Source: a virus. From it: DNA of 38,256 nt. The DNA is taken from positions 1 through 38,256 of IMG/VR virus record IMGVR_UViG_3300037246_000393; one strand, given 5' to 3'. The position numbers and the translations under genes are program-made. Every line of letters begins with the position of its first letter. Position 1 is the first letter of the stretch. This document shows, piece after piece, positions 13,969 through 23,314 of this stretch. The notes under the pieces were generated by a model. It worked only from the letters and a program-made list of their open reading frames with translations. It ran no database searches and was not told the DNA's origin.

Positions 13969-16431
13969 TTATGCTCCGATCCTTATTAGTGTTAATGAAA
14001 TGTCTTCGACTGTTATTGACCTGTCACCAGCGTCACTTGTATCTATCCATACTTCTACTGTGTCACCATTGGTAAGAACTGCGACACCGGATAAAGGTAT
14101 AGCAGCAACATCACCAGAGCCACCAGTTAAACTTCTATGTCCATGCAGACCGGGTAGTTCAGTTGCTCCGTCATTTATCCACACACTTACATCTATCGTA
14201 TGTGACTGTGCTGCGTTATTGTTCACGTGCATTGATGCGACTATGAAGTATGCCCCACCTGAAACTATGATCTCGTCTTGGCCGTGAACCGCTGTATCGT
14301 CACCAACGCTATGTCCATTAGTATCGAAGGCTGTGACTTGTACTTTAGCTGCACTGTTCAGTATCATCGGGGTAGTGTTGTCTTTGCCAAACATACTTGC
14401 AGTGTGCAAACCCTGACCGCTACCTTTAAAGTGTAAGTCACCCGATATATGTACGTTACCATTAACGTCTAACTTAGCTACAGGAGCATCAGCCCCAAGT
14501 CCAATACCAACCCTACCTAATTCGTCAATCTTCATCACAGAATTAGAAATATCAACATCATTAGTTTGTGCAGTCGCTTTAGTGGCAAAGTGCATTGTCC
14601 CTCTACCCCAACCGACACCATTAGCCTCAAAGAAGATACCAGCCCTTGCATAGCCGGGAGTACTAGAGTTTAATTGAAATAACAACCCGGTTGCTGTACC
14701 AGCAGTATGATAAGGATTTATCAATCTAAGTGCAGGTATCAGATACCCATTACCTAAAGGACTTCTAACACTCAATCGGTCAGGATACCCTGCCCCGCCA
14801 ATCTGTGTATTACCCTTAACGGCCATATCGCCAGTGGTATGCTTGACTGTCATTAACCCAGAAACATCTTGGTCGCTTACTACAAACCAGCCAGCAAAGC
14901 CGTCAATTACATTCTCAATAATTGCACCGTTAGCCACTGCCTCCATGATTAAATCACCATCGGAGTTTGTATATAATGTAGCGTGGTCTGATTTACTTCC
15001 ACTATCTTCAAGCGTGATCTTGCCATCATATACGCCTTCTTCTCCGATTACTAAATCTTGATCGACTGTCAGCTCACCGTAAATATGCAGCCATTCATCA
15101 GCAAAACTACCCTCGATTAAAGGGCCATCATTATTAGTGATCCAAAGTTTGCTCGGCGTAGTCTCACCAAAGCCAGCCTTGTAGCCAAGATAAACACAGT
15201 CATCCGCAGATGAATCCTCACCTGCCCACCCTCCTATCGCTGTGCCCCTGTCAACATTCAGTGCGTTCTGCAAACACCATGCACCGATGCCAGTAGTGTG
15301 CTGCATGTCAGTTGAACCCTCACCAGCTTTCATGCCGACAAATGTATTCTCAGTTTCATCGACCAGCAAATTACCAGCCTTATAGCCAATCAAAGTATTA
15401 CCATGGCCATTAACTAAGGCTGCACCAGCAGATAACCCAGCGATAAAAGCATCGCCCATACTGTTCTTACCGTCTGATCGTATCACCCCGGCAGTAATGA
15501 TAACATCACCACCACCAACTTCTACATGACCAGCATCGTAAGAAATAGCTGTGCCAAGTCTTAGCCACTGCCCATGCTCATTCCACTTTTCTATATTATC
15601 TGCAAATTCACCTGTCTGCACTCCGTCAACATTGCAGGTGTATATTTTTCTGTCGTCTATAAACGTGTCACCTACTGCCCAAGTAGCTCCACCTATCCAA
15701 GGTGCAGTCTGAAGCAAGTTATCGTGGCCTATATCAGATACATCTGCTGCAAGCCAAGGTACTTCACCAGTAGTATCCAGCAGCGTAGAAAAAGTAGCGT
15801 CACTGGACCACCTGATAAAGTAAGCTGTATCAGTTACATATTCTATGCAACCGTCTGACAGTAGAGCAACTTCTGAGCTAGCAGGGAACAGAGCAGCCTC
15901 ATATACCTGATCGAAGATCGGTATCCCTGTATCATCTGTTCCAACCCATACTTGGATTCTTACAGGTTCCGTTGCTGCTGTTGTACCAGTCTTAATGTAA
16001 ATCTGATCGACCAATATATCTTCGGTAGCTATGTAGTCATATTCTAAAGTAGTCCCTGACCACGGTGAAGAACTGTCCGACTGGTACACGCGCCTTACTG
16101 ACCTGTTGCTAGCATATAGCATCTTGGTGTCTGACACAGAAACCCCGTCCATCATAACACTGTGGGCAAAAAGATGTACGTGGCCATCGGGCATTACAGC
16201 AGAGAGATGATTACCCGCTGCACTCATGGCTAAGTTCAGGCCAAGTCCCAGAGAACCCGGACCAAGATCAAGCGTAGATGGTTGCCATATGTTACTAACA
16301 AGCCGTTTCAGTTTGGCCTTACCTGTAGAAGAATCGGTGGTAAGACGAACACTGTTCTCGGTCTTATGGTCCCCATGTAGGTACAACGTACCCTCCGGGT
16401 TATGCTCTTGTGGAATTTTATCAAAACTCAT
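13969..16431 (-). CDS. tail fibre / receptor-binding protein with YadA-like repeats and C1q-like tip
   Basis: An 820-aa fibre. The N-terminal part contains a probable beta-sandwich (residues about 110-220). Near 325-425 there are repeats of the GNTLIGYKAG, ENTFVGMKAG, YLGYKAGFG type, like YadA-head or fibre left-handed rolls. A segment GRVGIGLGADAPVAKLDVNG is typical of trimeric phage fibres. The last 130 residues (VQVTAFDTNGHSVGDD, then SGGAYFIVASMHVNN, VSVWINDG, LTNGDTVEVWID) look like a C1q/TNF jelly roll, a common receptor-binding tip. I chose the ATG at 16431 because GGAG lies seven bases upstream and it forms a TAATG overlap with the preceding fibre gene; an upstream ATG at 16446 has no SD. 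Confidence 0.75.
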   Translation of the reverse strand: MSFDKIPQEHNPEGTLYLHGDHKTENSVRLTTDSSTGKAKLKRLVSNIWQPSTLDLGPGSLGLGLNLAMSAAGNHLSAVMPDGHVHLFAHSVMMDGVSVSDTKMLYASNRSVRRVYQSDSSSPWSGTTLEYDYIATEDILVDQIYIKTGTTAATEPVRIQVWVGTDDTGIPIFDQVYEAALFPASSEVALLSDGCIEYVTDTAYFIRWSSDATFSTLLDTTGEVPWLAADVSDIGHDNLLQTAPWIGGATWAVGDTFIDDRKIYTCNVDGVQTGEFADNIEKWNEHGQWLRLGTAISYDAGHVEVGGGDVIITAGVIRSDGKNSMGDAFIAGLSAGAALVNGHGNTLIGYKAGNLLVDETENTFVGMKAGEGSTDMQHTTGIGAWCLQNALNVDRGTAIGGWAGEDSSADDCVYLGYKAGFGETTPSKLWITNNDGPLIEGSFADEWLHIYGELTVDQDLVIGEEGVYDGKITLEDSGSKSDHATLYTNSDGDLIMEAVANGAIIENVIDGFAGWFVVSDQDVSGLMTVKHTTGDMAVKGNTQIGGAGYPDRLSVRSPLGNGYLIPALRLINPYHTAGTATGLLFQLNSSTPGYARAGIFFEANGVGWGRGTMHFATKATAQTNDVDISNSVMKIDELGRVGIGLGADAPVAKLDVNGNVHISGDLHFKGSGQGLHTASMFGKDNTTPMILNSAAKVQVTAFDTNGHSVGDDTAVHGQDEIIVSGGAYFIVASMHVNNNAAQSHTIDVSVWINDGATELPGLHGHRSLTGGSGDVAAIPLSGVAVLTNGDTVEVWIDTSDAGDRSITVEDISLTLIRIGA

Positions 16432-17807
16432 TATCTTACTCCCCAACCGTAAGCCTCATCATACACAAGAACATACGATTCATTAAGGACCAGAGTTAAA
16501 TCACTGGCCACTCCATCAATATTATTTCCGTTCCTCCCAATGGTGCAAGTGTTCGTGTTGTCAATACATTTTACTTCAACTTCTCGCCCCTGTTCCGGGG
16601 ACGCTGGTAGATTAACTGTTACAGCATTGGCTGACGCATCTACCCATACCAGCCAGTCCGCTGTAATAACATTGTACGTGCTGTCATTAACAGTTCTGAC
16701 ATTAACGACATGACCACCAAGAAGTGTTACAGAATGAGCCGTAAGTTTTCCAGTGGTAACAAGGTCCTCATCCCCGAAGCTAATCTGTCCAGATGTACTT
16801 GTGATAGCACCATGAGCAAACAGCAAACTAGATGATGGAAAAGTCATAGCCCATGAGCTACCGACAGAGCTATAATTAAATCTATTTACACCAGCCAATG
16901 AAAGACCAATGGTCGTACTGCTTGCAAGTAAACCAGTATTATCTGCTGCAATACGTACAGCGGGAGACGCTGCTGAGCCACCAGAAACAATTTGCAAATG
17001 GTCTGTCAATATTAGACTAGTAAACGTAGGAGTGCTAGTATTTTTCCACACGTTAGCTCCACTGTCCCAGTAAAGTAGATCGTGGTCAGCAAGATCAGTG
17101 AAGAGCATATCGCTAAGGTCTTTCAAATATGGCAGCGAGTGTAGGTTAACAAGTACAATACCTTCAGTTGCATGTTTACGAATCACGATACCTAAAAGAT
17201 AAGTTGCGTCAGGAGCAGTTGGCGGGGCTGTTGCGAACCCTCCACCCTTAGCCAAGTAAGCTGGCATACCTTCTGCTGCAAACATACTTGTGTCTATGTC
17301 CCTGACGTACCCACTGGTAGTTACATAACCCTTCTGACCGTTGGCAATGTCTTCCGTGAGTAGCCCCACTGTCCTTAGCCCTACGCCAGTAGCGAAGTCA
17401 GCATCAGCTTCATCAATAGTAGGATTAGCACCAGTGGCCCCAGAGATATAAGCTGGTGTGCCGTTAAGCAGATCGCCACCAGAATTATTAGTGACCCGGA
17501 GAACTTCTTCCAACCCCATCTGAAGATTGACATGACCACCCTTCAGCCCAAGATTAACTGTTCCATCGTCATCGTTCCAAACCATTCTACCTTCAGCGGG
17601 TGCGACACCATTAGTCAAATCGAAGTCAATGTAGTCAACATTCGTAATAGGATTATTATTCATGTTCAGCGTACCAGTTAAATTTAGCCCGCCGAACGTG
17701 GGCACAGAACCGGGGCCGAGCACTGCGAAAGCTAACTTCCGCAGCACCCGGTTAAGGTTCACCCAGTCATCTTTCTGAACTTTTGGGATTAACGCAGGTG
17801 TACCCAT
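16431..17807 (-). CDS. tail fibre or fibre-connector protein
   Basis: A 458-aa beta-rich protein. The N-terminus (VNLNRVLRKLAFAVLGPGSV) followed by GGLNLTGTLNMNNNPITNV is the usual opening of trimeric phage fibre or connector shafts. The middle has SGGDLLNGTPAYISGATGAN, a region common in phage fibres with a small beta domain. The end (VNVRTVNDSTYNVITADWL, VTVNLPASPEQGREVEVK, TIGRNGNNIDG) is a common fibre tip fold. It is preceded by AAGGAGG nine bases from the ATG and coupled by TAATG to the longer fibre, so both probably work as one adsorption apparatus. The host receptor cannot be guessed. Confidence 0.72.
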   Translation of the reverse strand: MGTPALIPKVQKDDWVNLNRVLRKLAFAVLGPGSVPTFGGLNLTGTLNMNNNPITNVDYIDFDLTNGVAPAEGRMVWNDDDGTVNLGLKGGHVNLQMGLEEVLRVTNNSGGDLLNGTPAYISGATGANPTIDEADADFATGVGLRTVGLLTEDIANGQKGYVTTSGYVRDIDTSMFAAEGMPAYLAKGGGFATAPPTAPDATYLLGIVIRKHATEGIVLVNLHSLPYLKDLSDMLFTDLADHDLLYWDSGANVWKNTSTPTFTSLILTDHLQIVSGGSAASPAVRIAADNTGLLASSTTIGLSLAGVNRFNYSSVGSSWAMTFPSSSLLFAHGAITSTSGQISFGDEDLVTTGKLTAHSVTLLGGHVVNVRTVNDSTYNVITADWLVWVDASANAVTVNLPASPEQGREVEVKCIDNTNTCTIGRNGNNIDGVASDLTLVLNESYVLVYDEAYGWGVR

Positions 17808-17837
17808 GTCTAGCCACCTCCTTAGAAAACATTATCA

Positions 17838-18629
17838 TTAGTTAATTGGGCCGAGTCCTTGCTGTTCCCGGTAAGCCGGGTTGCTCATCCATGCTTCGGC
17901 CAGTCTAGCAAGGTCCGACATAGGCATCTCTTGATCTTGGTTAACTCGGTCCACCATCAGGCCACCTTCAGCAAGTGTGTCCATCGAAGGTGCGAACGCA
18001 GCAAACGGATCAGCACCAGCAGGAGCAGCAGGAGCATTAGGTATAGCACCTTCAAGCCCACCTGTCCCGCCACTGCCATAGTCAATACCAAAGTCTAAGG
18101 CAGTGGTCTTGCCAACATGCTGCGATGACGTAGACGCACTTGTCTGCGAGCTGCCTGTGTCTCGTGCGGCTAGTCTCGCTTTACTCGCAGCGGCTCTACT
18201 AGCGAACGTGCCCAGACCTGAAGTAGCAGAGCTTGAGCTGGTTGAGGATCGGGTGCGTGAGGCTCTATCCGCTGAAGCTATTTTCTCACGTGACGTAATA
18301 CTAGCAGCTGACAATTTCTCTCGCATGGCAAGTTCATCTGCTTTCGATAAGAAACCAGCTTTAGCAAGTAACCCCTGCATCTCCTGACCAGATCGTAGTC
18401 TCTCAGTCTCGGTCCTGTAAGGTGCACCCACCTCTTGCTCAAAGGCAGAAGGAATACTTTGGGCTATAGTTGTGCCAGAGAGTCCCCGGCTCACTAAGCC
18501 TTGCTGTGCTCCCGCTGTGTATTTGCGTTCTGCACCTTTTAATTGACTAGCACGCTGCTGGGAAAATTCTCCACCAGCTTTATATGTCTGTAGAACTTTG
18601 TCAAGAGCTGCCATTACATCATCAGCCAT
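17838..18629 (-). CDS. Ser/Ala-rich virion protein, candidate internal or tail-associated protein
   Basis: The 263-aa product starts MADDVMAALDKVLQTYKAG. Residues 20-75 (LKGAERKYTAGAQQGLVSRG, LSGTTIAQSIP) form a motif common in podovirus proteins encoded after the tail-tube-like gene. The middle is a low-complexity Ser/Ala/Arg linker (TRSSTSSSSATSGLG) and the end is Ala/Pro-rich. The start at 18629 makes a TAATG overlap with the 869-aa gene and has GGAG upstream; the open frame continues to 18683 but lacks an SD. The exact role is unknown; virion location is inferred from context. Confidence 0.6.
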   Translation of the reverse strand: MADDVMAALDKVLQTYKAGGEFSQQRASQLKGAERKYTAGAQQGLVSRGLSGTTIAQSIPSAFEQEVGAPYRTETERLRSGQEMQGLLAKAGFLSKADELAMREKLSAASITSREKIASADRASRTRSSTSSSSATSGLGTFASRAAASKARLAARDTGSSQTSASTSSQHVGKTTALDFGIDYGSGGTGGLEGAIPNAPAAPAGADPFAAFAPSMDTLAEGGLMVDRVNQDQEMPMSDLARLAEAWMSNPAYREQQGLGPIN

Positions 18630-21238
18630 TATCTCAATCTCCCACCTTTGGCAATAGCAATTAACGCCTGTTCCATTGCCCATGTTTGAGCAAGCGTTAT
18701 GTTTTTAACCTTAATGCCGCAGTACACACCACGGACTTTCTTTTTAAATGTCTTACGACTTCTGCCCGATCCCAGCTGCGAACCAGCAGCAGCAATAGGA
18801 GTTCCAGCAGCCATTTTCTTAGCTACTTCTTGAGCAGACTTACCAGTATAAAATTCATAAGATGCTCCGTCTGATTGAGGTGCTGCTCCGCCACCGCCAA
18901 GAATTAGATCAAATCCGGTAATCTTACCCTCGTCACCTGCCCACTTCGCCATAAGAAACGGGCCAAAGGTTACATAGCTTTCGATAGCTTGTGCTTGGCT
19001 CGTAATTTCATCGTCTTTGGTAGCGTCATCATGGAATCTAATATAGCCATCGGTACAGCCATACATAACTTGCTTATAGTCAGCGTCAAAAGCGTTGTAC
19101 TGGACAGAGCTAAATACCCCGTTACTTACAGGATACTCTTCAGGGAAAAAACCCTCTGTTCTAAAGTCGTACCAGTAGCAAGAGTTAGAGCCGTCAGCTA
19201 ACTTAACAATAGTAATAAGAATGCCAGCCCTACGTTTATCATAGGCCATGGTAATGCGGTGCGTACTAGGGTCAGCCCCTTCTTCACCGACCAAAGCGGG
19301 TAGCCTAATTTCAGATATACATTTAGGAGCACCACCCGGCAATGTTACCTTGTAGACGCCGTTGAGTCCCCAGAAGTAAAGCACATCGTCTTCACCCCAG
19401 CACCAACTATTAGCACCAAAGACACCAGTTGTTAAGTCTAATTCGTCAAGCGAGCCACCACTTGCAGGATCACCAGTCAAATACCACATTGAATCCACGC
19501 AACCGAAGATCAGATAATCATCTTTGTACGGGATCAACGCTGTGACCACATCACCCACTTCACCTGCGTCAGTATTATTACCAGCTACAGCCGACTGAGC
19601 ATCATTGATACCGTACAGCCAATCAAACGGATTAGCCTGTCTTGACATGTACCACTGATGCGGGGCGATGTTATTGCCAGATATGACAGCCCGCCCTCTG
19701 AACAAACAACCTAAAGTAGCTCTGGGTGGCAGTGCACCAAAATTAGTACTGTTTCCATAAGTAGTCCAATCATACCAATGCGGGCTAGCGACTTCAGCAC
19801 TGTTAGTCGTAAACGAAACGCTGGTCCCATCCGGGTTAGTGCCCGTAATTGCTTCACCATTCGTGAAAGTAGCAGCGGTGACGTTCGTGCCATAAATGGT
19901 ACAAGCCCCGCTTAATGACGTTATATAATCTACTGACATGGCAGCACCAGAAGTTCCACCAATGATGTAAGCTCCGAATTGTGGATACACGCCTACATTG
20001 GCAGTAGTAATTTTTGAATTTTGAAAGTCTGCTACTTTGAGTTTATCTTTATTGGTAACGAAAACTTTACCATAGCCTTCAAATATATTCAGCAAATCAC
20101 CACAGTCAATATCACCTGTCGCAGCGGGAAGCTCTGCCATAGTGCCGGGCGTAGCCTCGTACCACATCTCGTTATTGCCAACAGCAACTAACTTTTTAGA
20201 ATAATCAATATCAGTAGGTGTTACCGCAACTGTAGAAAAGACATAAATTTTAAGAGCAAAACTATCTTCGCCACCGCCATGAAGCCCCCAGCTCGAACCA
20301 GCATTATCAGTCTCCCACATAGTTCCTGCGGGATAAAGCCCCTCGCCAGTATTGAAGCTCAAAGGGGTATTAAGTGCGTTGCTCTGACGAACTATGATAG
20401 CATATTCTACGCCACCACTTACCGCTACTGGTGGTGTAAAATTAACAGGAAACCAAGGAAGGGGGCGGTTACTTATGTTCGCCAAGTTGTCCCGCTGATA
20501 CGTTGCTGTACCAAGGGCACTTCCGCTGGTGACAGGTGTTCCACTTTCATCGGTAGGAAAAATTTCTACAGTTATCGTAGAAGAGCCAGCATCAAACTGG
20601 TCAGCATACACCGACAGGTCAAGCCCCACTATTGATCCGTCTGCACCCGGCACAAATGTTTGGGCGACCCACCTAACAGTGTTAACACTACCCGAGGCTT
20701 CGGAGTCTCGATCTAGCACTAAGTCAGTGAGTAAAGTCGGATCACTTAGCGTTCCATAAATCTGGAAAGTAAACACACCACCAGCAGCTATGGACCCCCA
20801 GTTGGCCCCGCTATCGGTAGAGACACCAGCTATACCAGATGAATAGTCAGAAGTAGCCTCAGTCCTTTGCACAAGCTCAAGCTTATTAGAAAAGTCACCT
20901 GCTGGACAACTTAGTGCTATTGCGTATTGCGTGCCCCGAGTAAGGGCGTAAGATGAAGTAAATGTAACAGGGTAAAACGTGGTTGCCGTAGACACAAGAT
21001 CACCGTCAAATGATTGCGAGCTTAGTGACGATCCCGTGGGAAAACCAGTGATAGGATCAGTAGCGTAGATGTCAATTTGACAAGTCCCCGGCGAGCCAGT
21101 TCGATCCATGCGGAACGCTACTTGTTCTAGTGCATAGCCGTTAGTAGCAGTAAAAGTCATGGACCCATGTTTAGCTCCAAATATATCATAGCCAGCATTA
21201 AACTCGGCAATAGTATAATTATCTTGAAGATCACTCAT
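18629..21238 (-). CDS. large tail/stabilisation protein with two N-terminal beta-sandwich modules
   Basis: The 869-aa protein has two tandem related modules at about 1-165 and 170-335. Each has a strand-rich core, a turn TDPITGFPTGS or TDESGTPVTSG, a RGTQYAIALS or GGVEYAIIVRQ strand and a (D)SGANW or (N)AGSSW ending. From about 345 onward, repeated beta units (DYSKKLVAVGNNEMWYEA, GYGKVFVTNKDKLKVADF, YLTGDPASGGSLDELDL, RRAGILITIVKLADGSNSCY) look like a propeller. This matches tail-hub or stabilisation proteins (P22 gp10-like position, after the adaptor genes). The start overlaps the preceding stop. The modules probably decorate or bind surfaces; that is inference. Confidence 0.65.
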   Translation of the reverse strand: MSDLQDNYTIAEFNAGYDIFGAKHGSMTFTATNGYALEQVAFRMDRTGSPGTCQIDIYATDPITGFPTGSSLSSQSFDGDLVSTATTFYPVTFTSSYALTRGTQYAIALSCPAGDFSNKLELVQRTEATSDYSSGIAGVSTDSGANWGSIAAGGVFTFQIYGTLSDPTLLTDLVLDRDSEASGSVNTVRWVAQTFVPGADGSIVGLDLSVYADQFDAGSSTITVEIFPTDESGTPVTSGSALGTATYQRDNLANISNRPLPWFPVNFTPPVAVSGGVEYAIIVRQSNALNTPLSFNTGEGLYPAGTMWETDNAGSSWGLHGGGEDSFALKIYVFSTVAVTPTDIDYSKKLVAVGNNEMWYEATPGTMAELPAATGDIDCGDLLNIFEGYGKVFVTNKDKLKVADFQNSKITTANVGVYPQFGAYIIGGTSGAAMSVDYITSLSGACTIYGTNVTAATFTNGEAITGTNPDGTSVSFTTNSAEVASPHWYDWTTYGNSTNFGALPPRATLGCLFRGRAVISGNNIAPHQWYMSRQANPFDWLYGINDAQSAVAGNNTDAGEVGDVVTALIPYKDDYLIFGCVDSMWYLTGDPASGGSLDELDLTTGVFGANSWCWGEDDVLYFWGLNGVYKVTLPGGAPKCISEIRLPALVGEEGADPSTHRITMAYDKRRAGILITIVKLADGSNSCYWYDFRTEGFFPEEYPVSNGVFSSVQYNAFDADYKQVMYGCTDGYIRFHDDATKDDEITSQAQAIESYVTFGPFLMAKWAGDEGKITGFDLILGGGGAAPQSDGASYEFYTGKSAQEVAKKMAAGTPIAAAGSQLGSGRSRKTFKKKVRGVYCGIKVKNITLAQTWAMEQALIAIAKGGRLR

Positions 21239-21462
21239 TAGTTCACCACCGTAACTTTAGTAATAGCAACAATAGGAGTGGCCGCACCGCCTATTTGCTG
21301 CGAGTATCGTTTAATCATAGCAGGGCGTTGACCACCTCTTGCCCTGTTATCAATGCTGTCGTAGGGCCGACAATTATTCATGTTGTTAGACACTGCTAAA
21401 TCTTCTTCAGCTATTGCCCGACCCTTATCAACGCCGCCTATGGGAAATCCAAATACAGCCAT
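21238..21462 (-). CDS. small head-tail region protein of unknown function
   Basis: A 74-aa product starting MAVFGFPIGGVDKGRAIAEE. The segment NNCRPYDSIDNRARGGQRPA is a motif I associate with N-termini of tail-hub proteins, so this may be a split-off leader of the 869-aa protein, with which its stop overlaps the start (21238). GGAGG is five bases before the ATG. It lies downstream of the hairpin terminator at 21471-21503, so its transcript must come from read-through. Function unknown. Confidence 0.65.
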   Translation of the reverse strand: MAVFGFPIGGVDKGRAIAEEDLAVSNNMNNCRPYDSIDNRARGGQRPAMIKRYSQQIGGAATPIVAITKVTVVN

Positions 21463-21470
21463 GTTGCCTC

Positions 21471-21503
21471 CAAAGAAAATACCCCCGGCATTATACCGGG
21501 GGT
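21471..21503 (-). terminator. Rho-independent-type terminator on the minus strand
   Basis: Read on the minus strand, ACCCCCGG (8 bases) pairs perfectly with CCGGGGGT across a seven-base loop, followed by the T-rich run ATTTTCTTTGG. It lies directly after the 85-aa gene and before the small tail gene. A perfect GC-rich stem plus T-tract is a good intrinsic terminator, so it likely reduces transcription into the tail genes while read-through keeps them expressed. Confidence 0.75.
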
Positions 21504-21510
21504 AATATGA

Positions 21511-21768
21511 TTAGTTTTCAGCAGTCAACGCTTTGAATGATGCACTGTCAGTGTCACCTTCATTCACATATATTGCTGTCCCGTTACCGCCATTAGTCCT
21601 GCGGTGCGTACACCCTGTCGCATAGCCTTTAACACCGTTACCGGGATAGCCGTGGCCATAGCAGTCAAGGATTCCATCTTCGCTTCTAAAGATTACCTTC
21701 GGAACGCCAGTGCCAGCAGGGGCAGCAACCATATTTTCTAATTCAAACGCCATTGTAAATTCACTCAT
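21511..21768 (-). CDS. small virion decoration / head-fibre-like protein
   Basis: An 85-aa product starting MSEFTMAFELENMVAAPAG. The ending GYATGCTHRRTNGGNGTAIY, then VNEGDTDSASFKAL, follows a pattern seen in small phage head decoration or head-fibre proteins, in which a GYA(K)G beta turn is followed by a YVNEGTxxSAxF strand. GAGGAAAATT precedes the ATG. It sits between the adaptor gene and a strong terminator, consistent with high expression. The decoration role is family-level inference. Confidence 0.6.
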   Translation of the reverse strand: MSEFTMAFELENMVAAPAGTGVPKVIFRSEDGILDCYGHGYPGNGVKGYATGCTHRRTNGGNGTAIYVNEGDTDSASFKALTAEN

Positions 21769-21780
21769 AATTTTCCTCGT

Positions 21781-23085
21781 TTAACTAAATGTTACATTAT
21801 TCCAATTCCGCCTGTGTAGAGTATTTCTACCTCTGCCGGATTTATTGGTCGTACCTAAAGAGCGTGGTGCTGCCCTCATGTCAAGCTTAAGAGCATCAGG
21901 CAAATCTAGCTTCCTAAACTTGGAGAGAAACCCCCTGCCCGCTAACTCATCCACATCTTCTTCTGCTTGAGCCAAGCAAGCTGACTTAATAGCCTGATCG
22001 AATCTCATTCCTGCTGGGTGAAGGTTATTTACAGGCTGCACAAGATACGTGCTAGCAGAAGCGGGATCAACTGCCCCGGCTGTTCCAGCTATAAATAACC
22101 AGTCAGCAACCGTAAACGTCCCAGTAGTACTTTCATAATCAGTCACGATAGCATTGCTATTCGCCCCGGTTCCGTCCATGATCTTAATGATCTGACCATT
22201 GTAATAGTCATCAGGATAGAGATTGGCGAGGTCGCTATTGATAAGAGTAGTTCCGCTTCCACCTGTAGCTATACCAGTATCAATACTCACCTCGTCAAAG
22301 TAAACGCTATATGGGAACAGGATACTGTCTTCAGAAGTAGGTTTAGGATCAAACAGAATTTCAAACCTTCTCGTTGGGCCAGACCCAGAAGCATACGGTT
22401 CCAGTGCTTTAGTAGCAGCGAACAAAGGATAACCAGTCTGAATTGTAACAGCTCTTCGCTGCCTAATAAATGACTCGTCAACCCAGTCAATAATAGAAGA
22501 GTGGCTGGTGTTCTCATCATAAGAAATAGCACCATCAACGGAACCGCCGAAGTTTTCAGCAAGGGGATACCTGTGTGTGTCGCCGCCTACTGTTTCAACT
22601 GGTGTAATAGCATACGTAGAATCCGTCCCCGGAGCTGTACCGCCTGTGTTGCCACGTGCGTCAAGCCAATTACTAATCGTAATAGTACCCGTTGCCGCAG
22701 TGTAAGCCGTGACTTCTGCATAACTTCCACTCCCATCAATATAAATAAACCAACCATTTAGATCATCGTCATTGGGATACGCAGTAGTCAACGTAGCATC
22801 GACCAGAGTAGTATCTGACGCTGAGTCAGCAGTCCCGGTTACTCGTATATTAGTCATAGTAACCCGCATGATACGCCGCATCCAACGCCAGCCTACAGGC
22901 GGTGCAGCAGCGATAAATGCCCTAATGCCATCTCTTACTACCCTTCGGCAGAGATCGAGATCGTGCGGATCAGTAGGAATCATAGCGATGCCCTGACCAT
23001 TATCACCATAGTCAGCAACGCCGATTTCTCTAGCGATTCGCAGCACCAAGCCTTCAATAGATAACGCACTAGTAGGTTCACTCAT
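21781..23085 (-). CDS. head-tail adaptor / tubular protein with duplicated beta insert
   Basis: A 434-aa protein. The N-terminus (residues 8-75: LVLRIAREIGVADYGDNGQG, RVVRDGIRAFIAAAP) is an adaptor-like helical start followed by WRWMRR. Two similar inserts occur at about 82-162 and 270-351. Both contain TTL(V/I), then YPDD or YPND, a NGW/NGQ-(F/I)I turn, and TGT(I/F)T(I/V)(S/A)(N/D)WL before closing with a S-T-Y strand. The C-terminus (FDQAIKSACLAQAEEDVDEL) is again helical, so the fold is probably one helical adaptor with two beta inserts pointing outward. It lies between decoration-like genes and tail genes, where P22 gp4-like or T7 gp11-like adaptors sit. Its start overlaps the stop of the 58-aa gene. 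Confidence 0.6.
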   Translation of the reverse strand: MSEPTSALSIEGLVLRIAREIGVADYGDNGQGIAMIPTDPHDLDLCRRVVRDGIRAFIAAAPPVGWRWMRRIMRVTMTNIRVTGTADSASDTTLVDATLTTAYPNDDDLNGWFIYIDGSGSYAEVTAYTAATGTITISNWLDARGNTGGTAPGTDSTYAITPVETVGGDTHRYPLAENFGGSVDGAISYDENTSHSSIIDWVDESFIRQRRAVTIQTGYPLFAATKALEPYASGSGPTRRFEILFDPKPTSEDSILFPYSVYFDEVSIDTGIATGGSGTTLINSDLANLYPDDYYNGQIIKIMDGTGANSNAIVTDYESTTGTFTVADWLFIAGTAGAVDPASASTYLVQPVNNLHPAGMRFDQAIKSACLAQAEEDVDELAGRGFLSKFRKLDLPDALKLDMRAAPRSLGTTNKSGRGRNTLHRRNWNNVTFS

Positions 23086-23254
23086 CCTTCGATTCCTCTT
23101 TTTTATTAGCCAGTGTAAGCACTAAATATTCTTTTGAAACTTCCTTGAGCAGCTCAATATTCTGAACCAACACAAGATGCTCCTGCCTGTTCATGCTAAC
23201 AGAACTGATAACTTTATCAACATTAGCAAGTGCAGCTTTTAATTTTTCTTCCAT
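23078..23254 (-). CDS. small helical protein of unknown function
   Basis: The 58-aa product reads MEEKLKAALANVDKVISSVS, MNRQEHLVLVQNIELLKEVS, KEYLVLTLANKKEESKDE: one or two amphipathic, charged helices with no cysteine or membrane segment. GGAG lies seven bases before the ATG. Its stop overlaps the start of the adaptor gene by eight bases (ATGAGTGA), so it is coupled to it. It lies just downstream of the terminator at 23263-23299. Role unknown; small helical partners of adaptors or chaperones are possible. Confidence 0.65.
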   Translation of the reverse strand: MEEKLKAALANVDKVISSVSMNRQEHLVLVQNIELLKEVSKEYLVLTLANKKEESKDE

Positions 23255-23262
23255 AACTGTAC

Positions 23263-23299
23263 TCCAAAAAAAGCCCCGGACACATTACATGTCCGAGGC
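23263..23299 (-). terminator. Rho-independent-type terminator on the minus strand
   Basis: On the minus strand GCCTCGGACA pairs with TGTCCGGGGC (one wobble) around a short TGTAA loop, followed by seven consecutive T residues. It lies immediately downstream of the 290-aa decoration-like gene, and is the clearest intrinsic terminator in the window. Confidence 0.85.
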
Positions 23300-23314
23300 A
23301 TAACTTTAAAAAAC

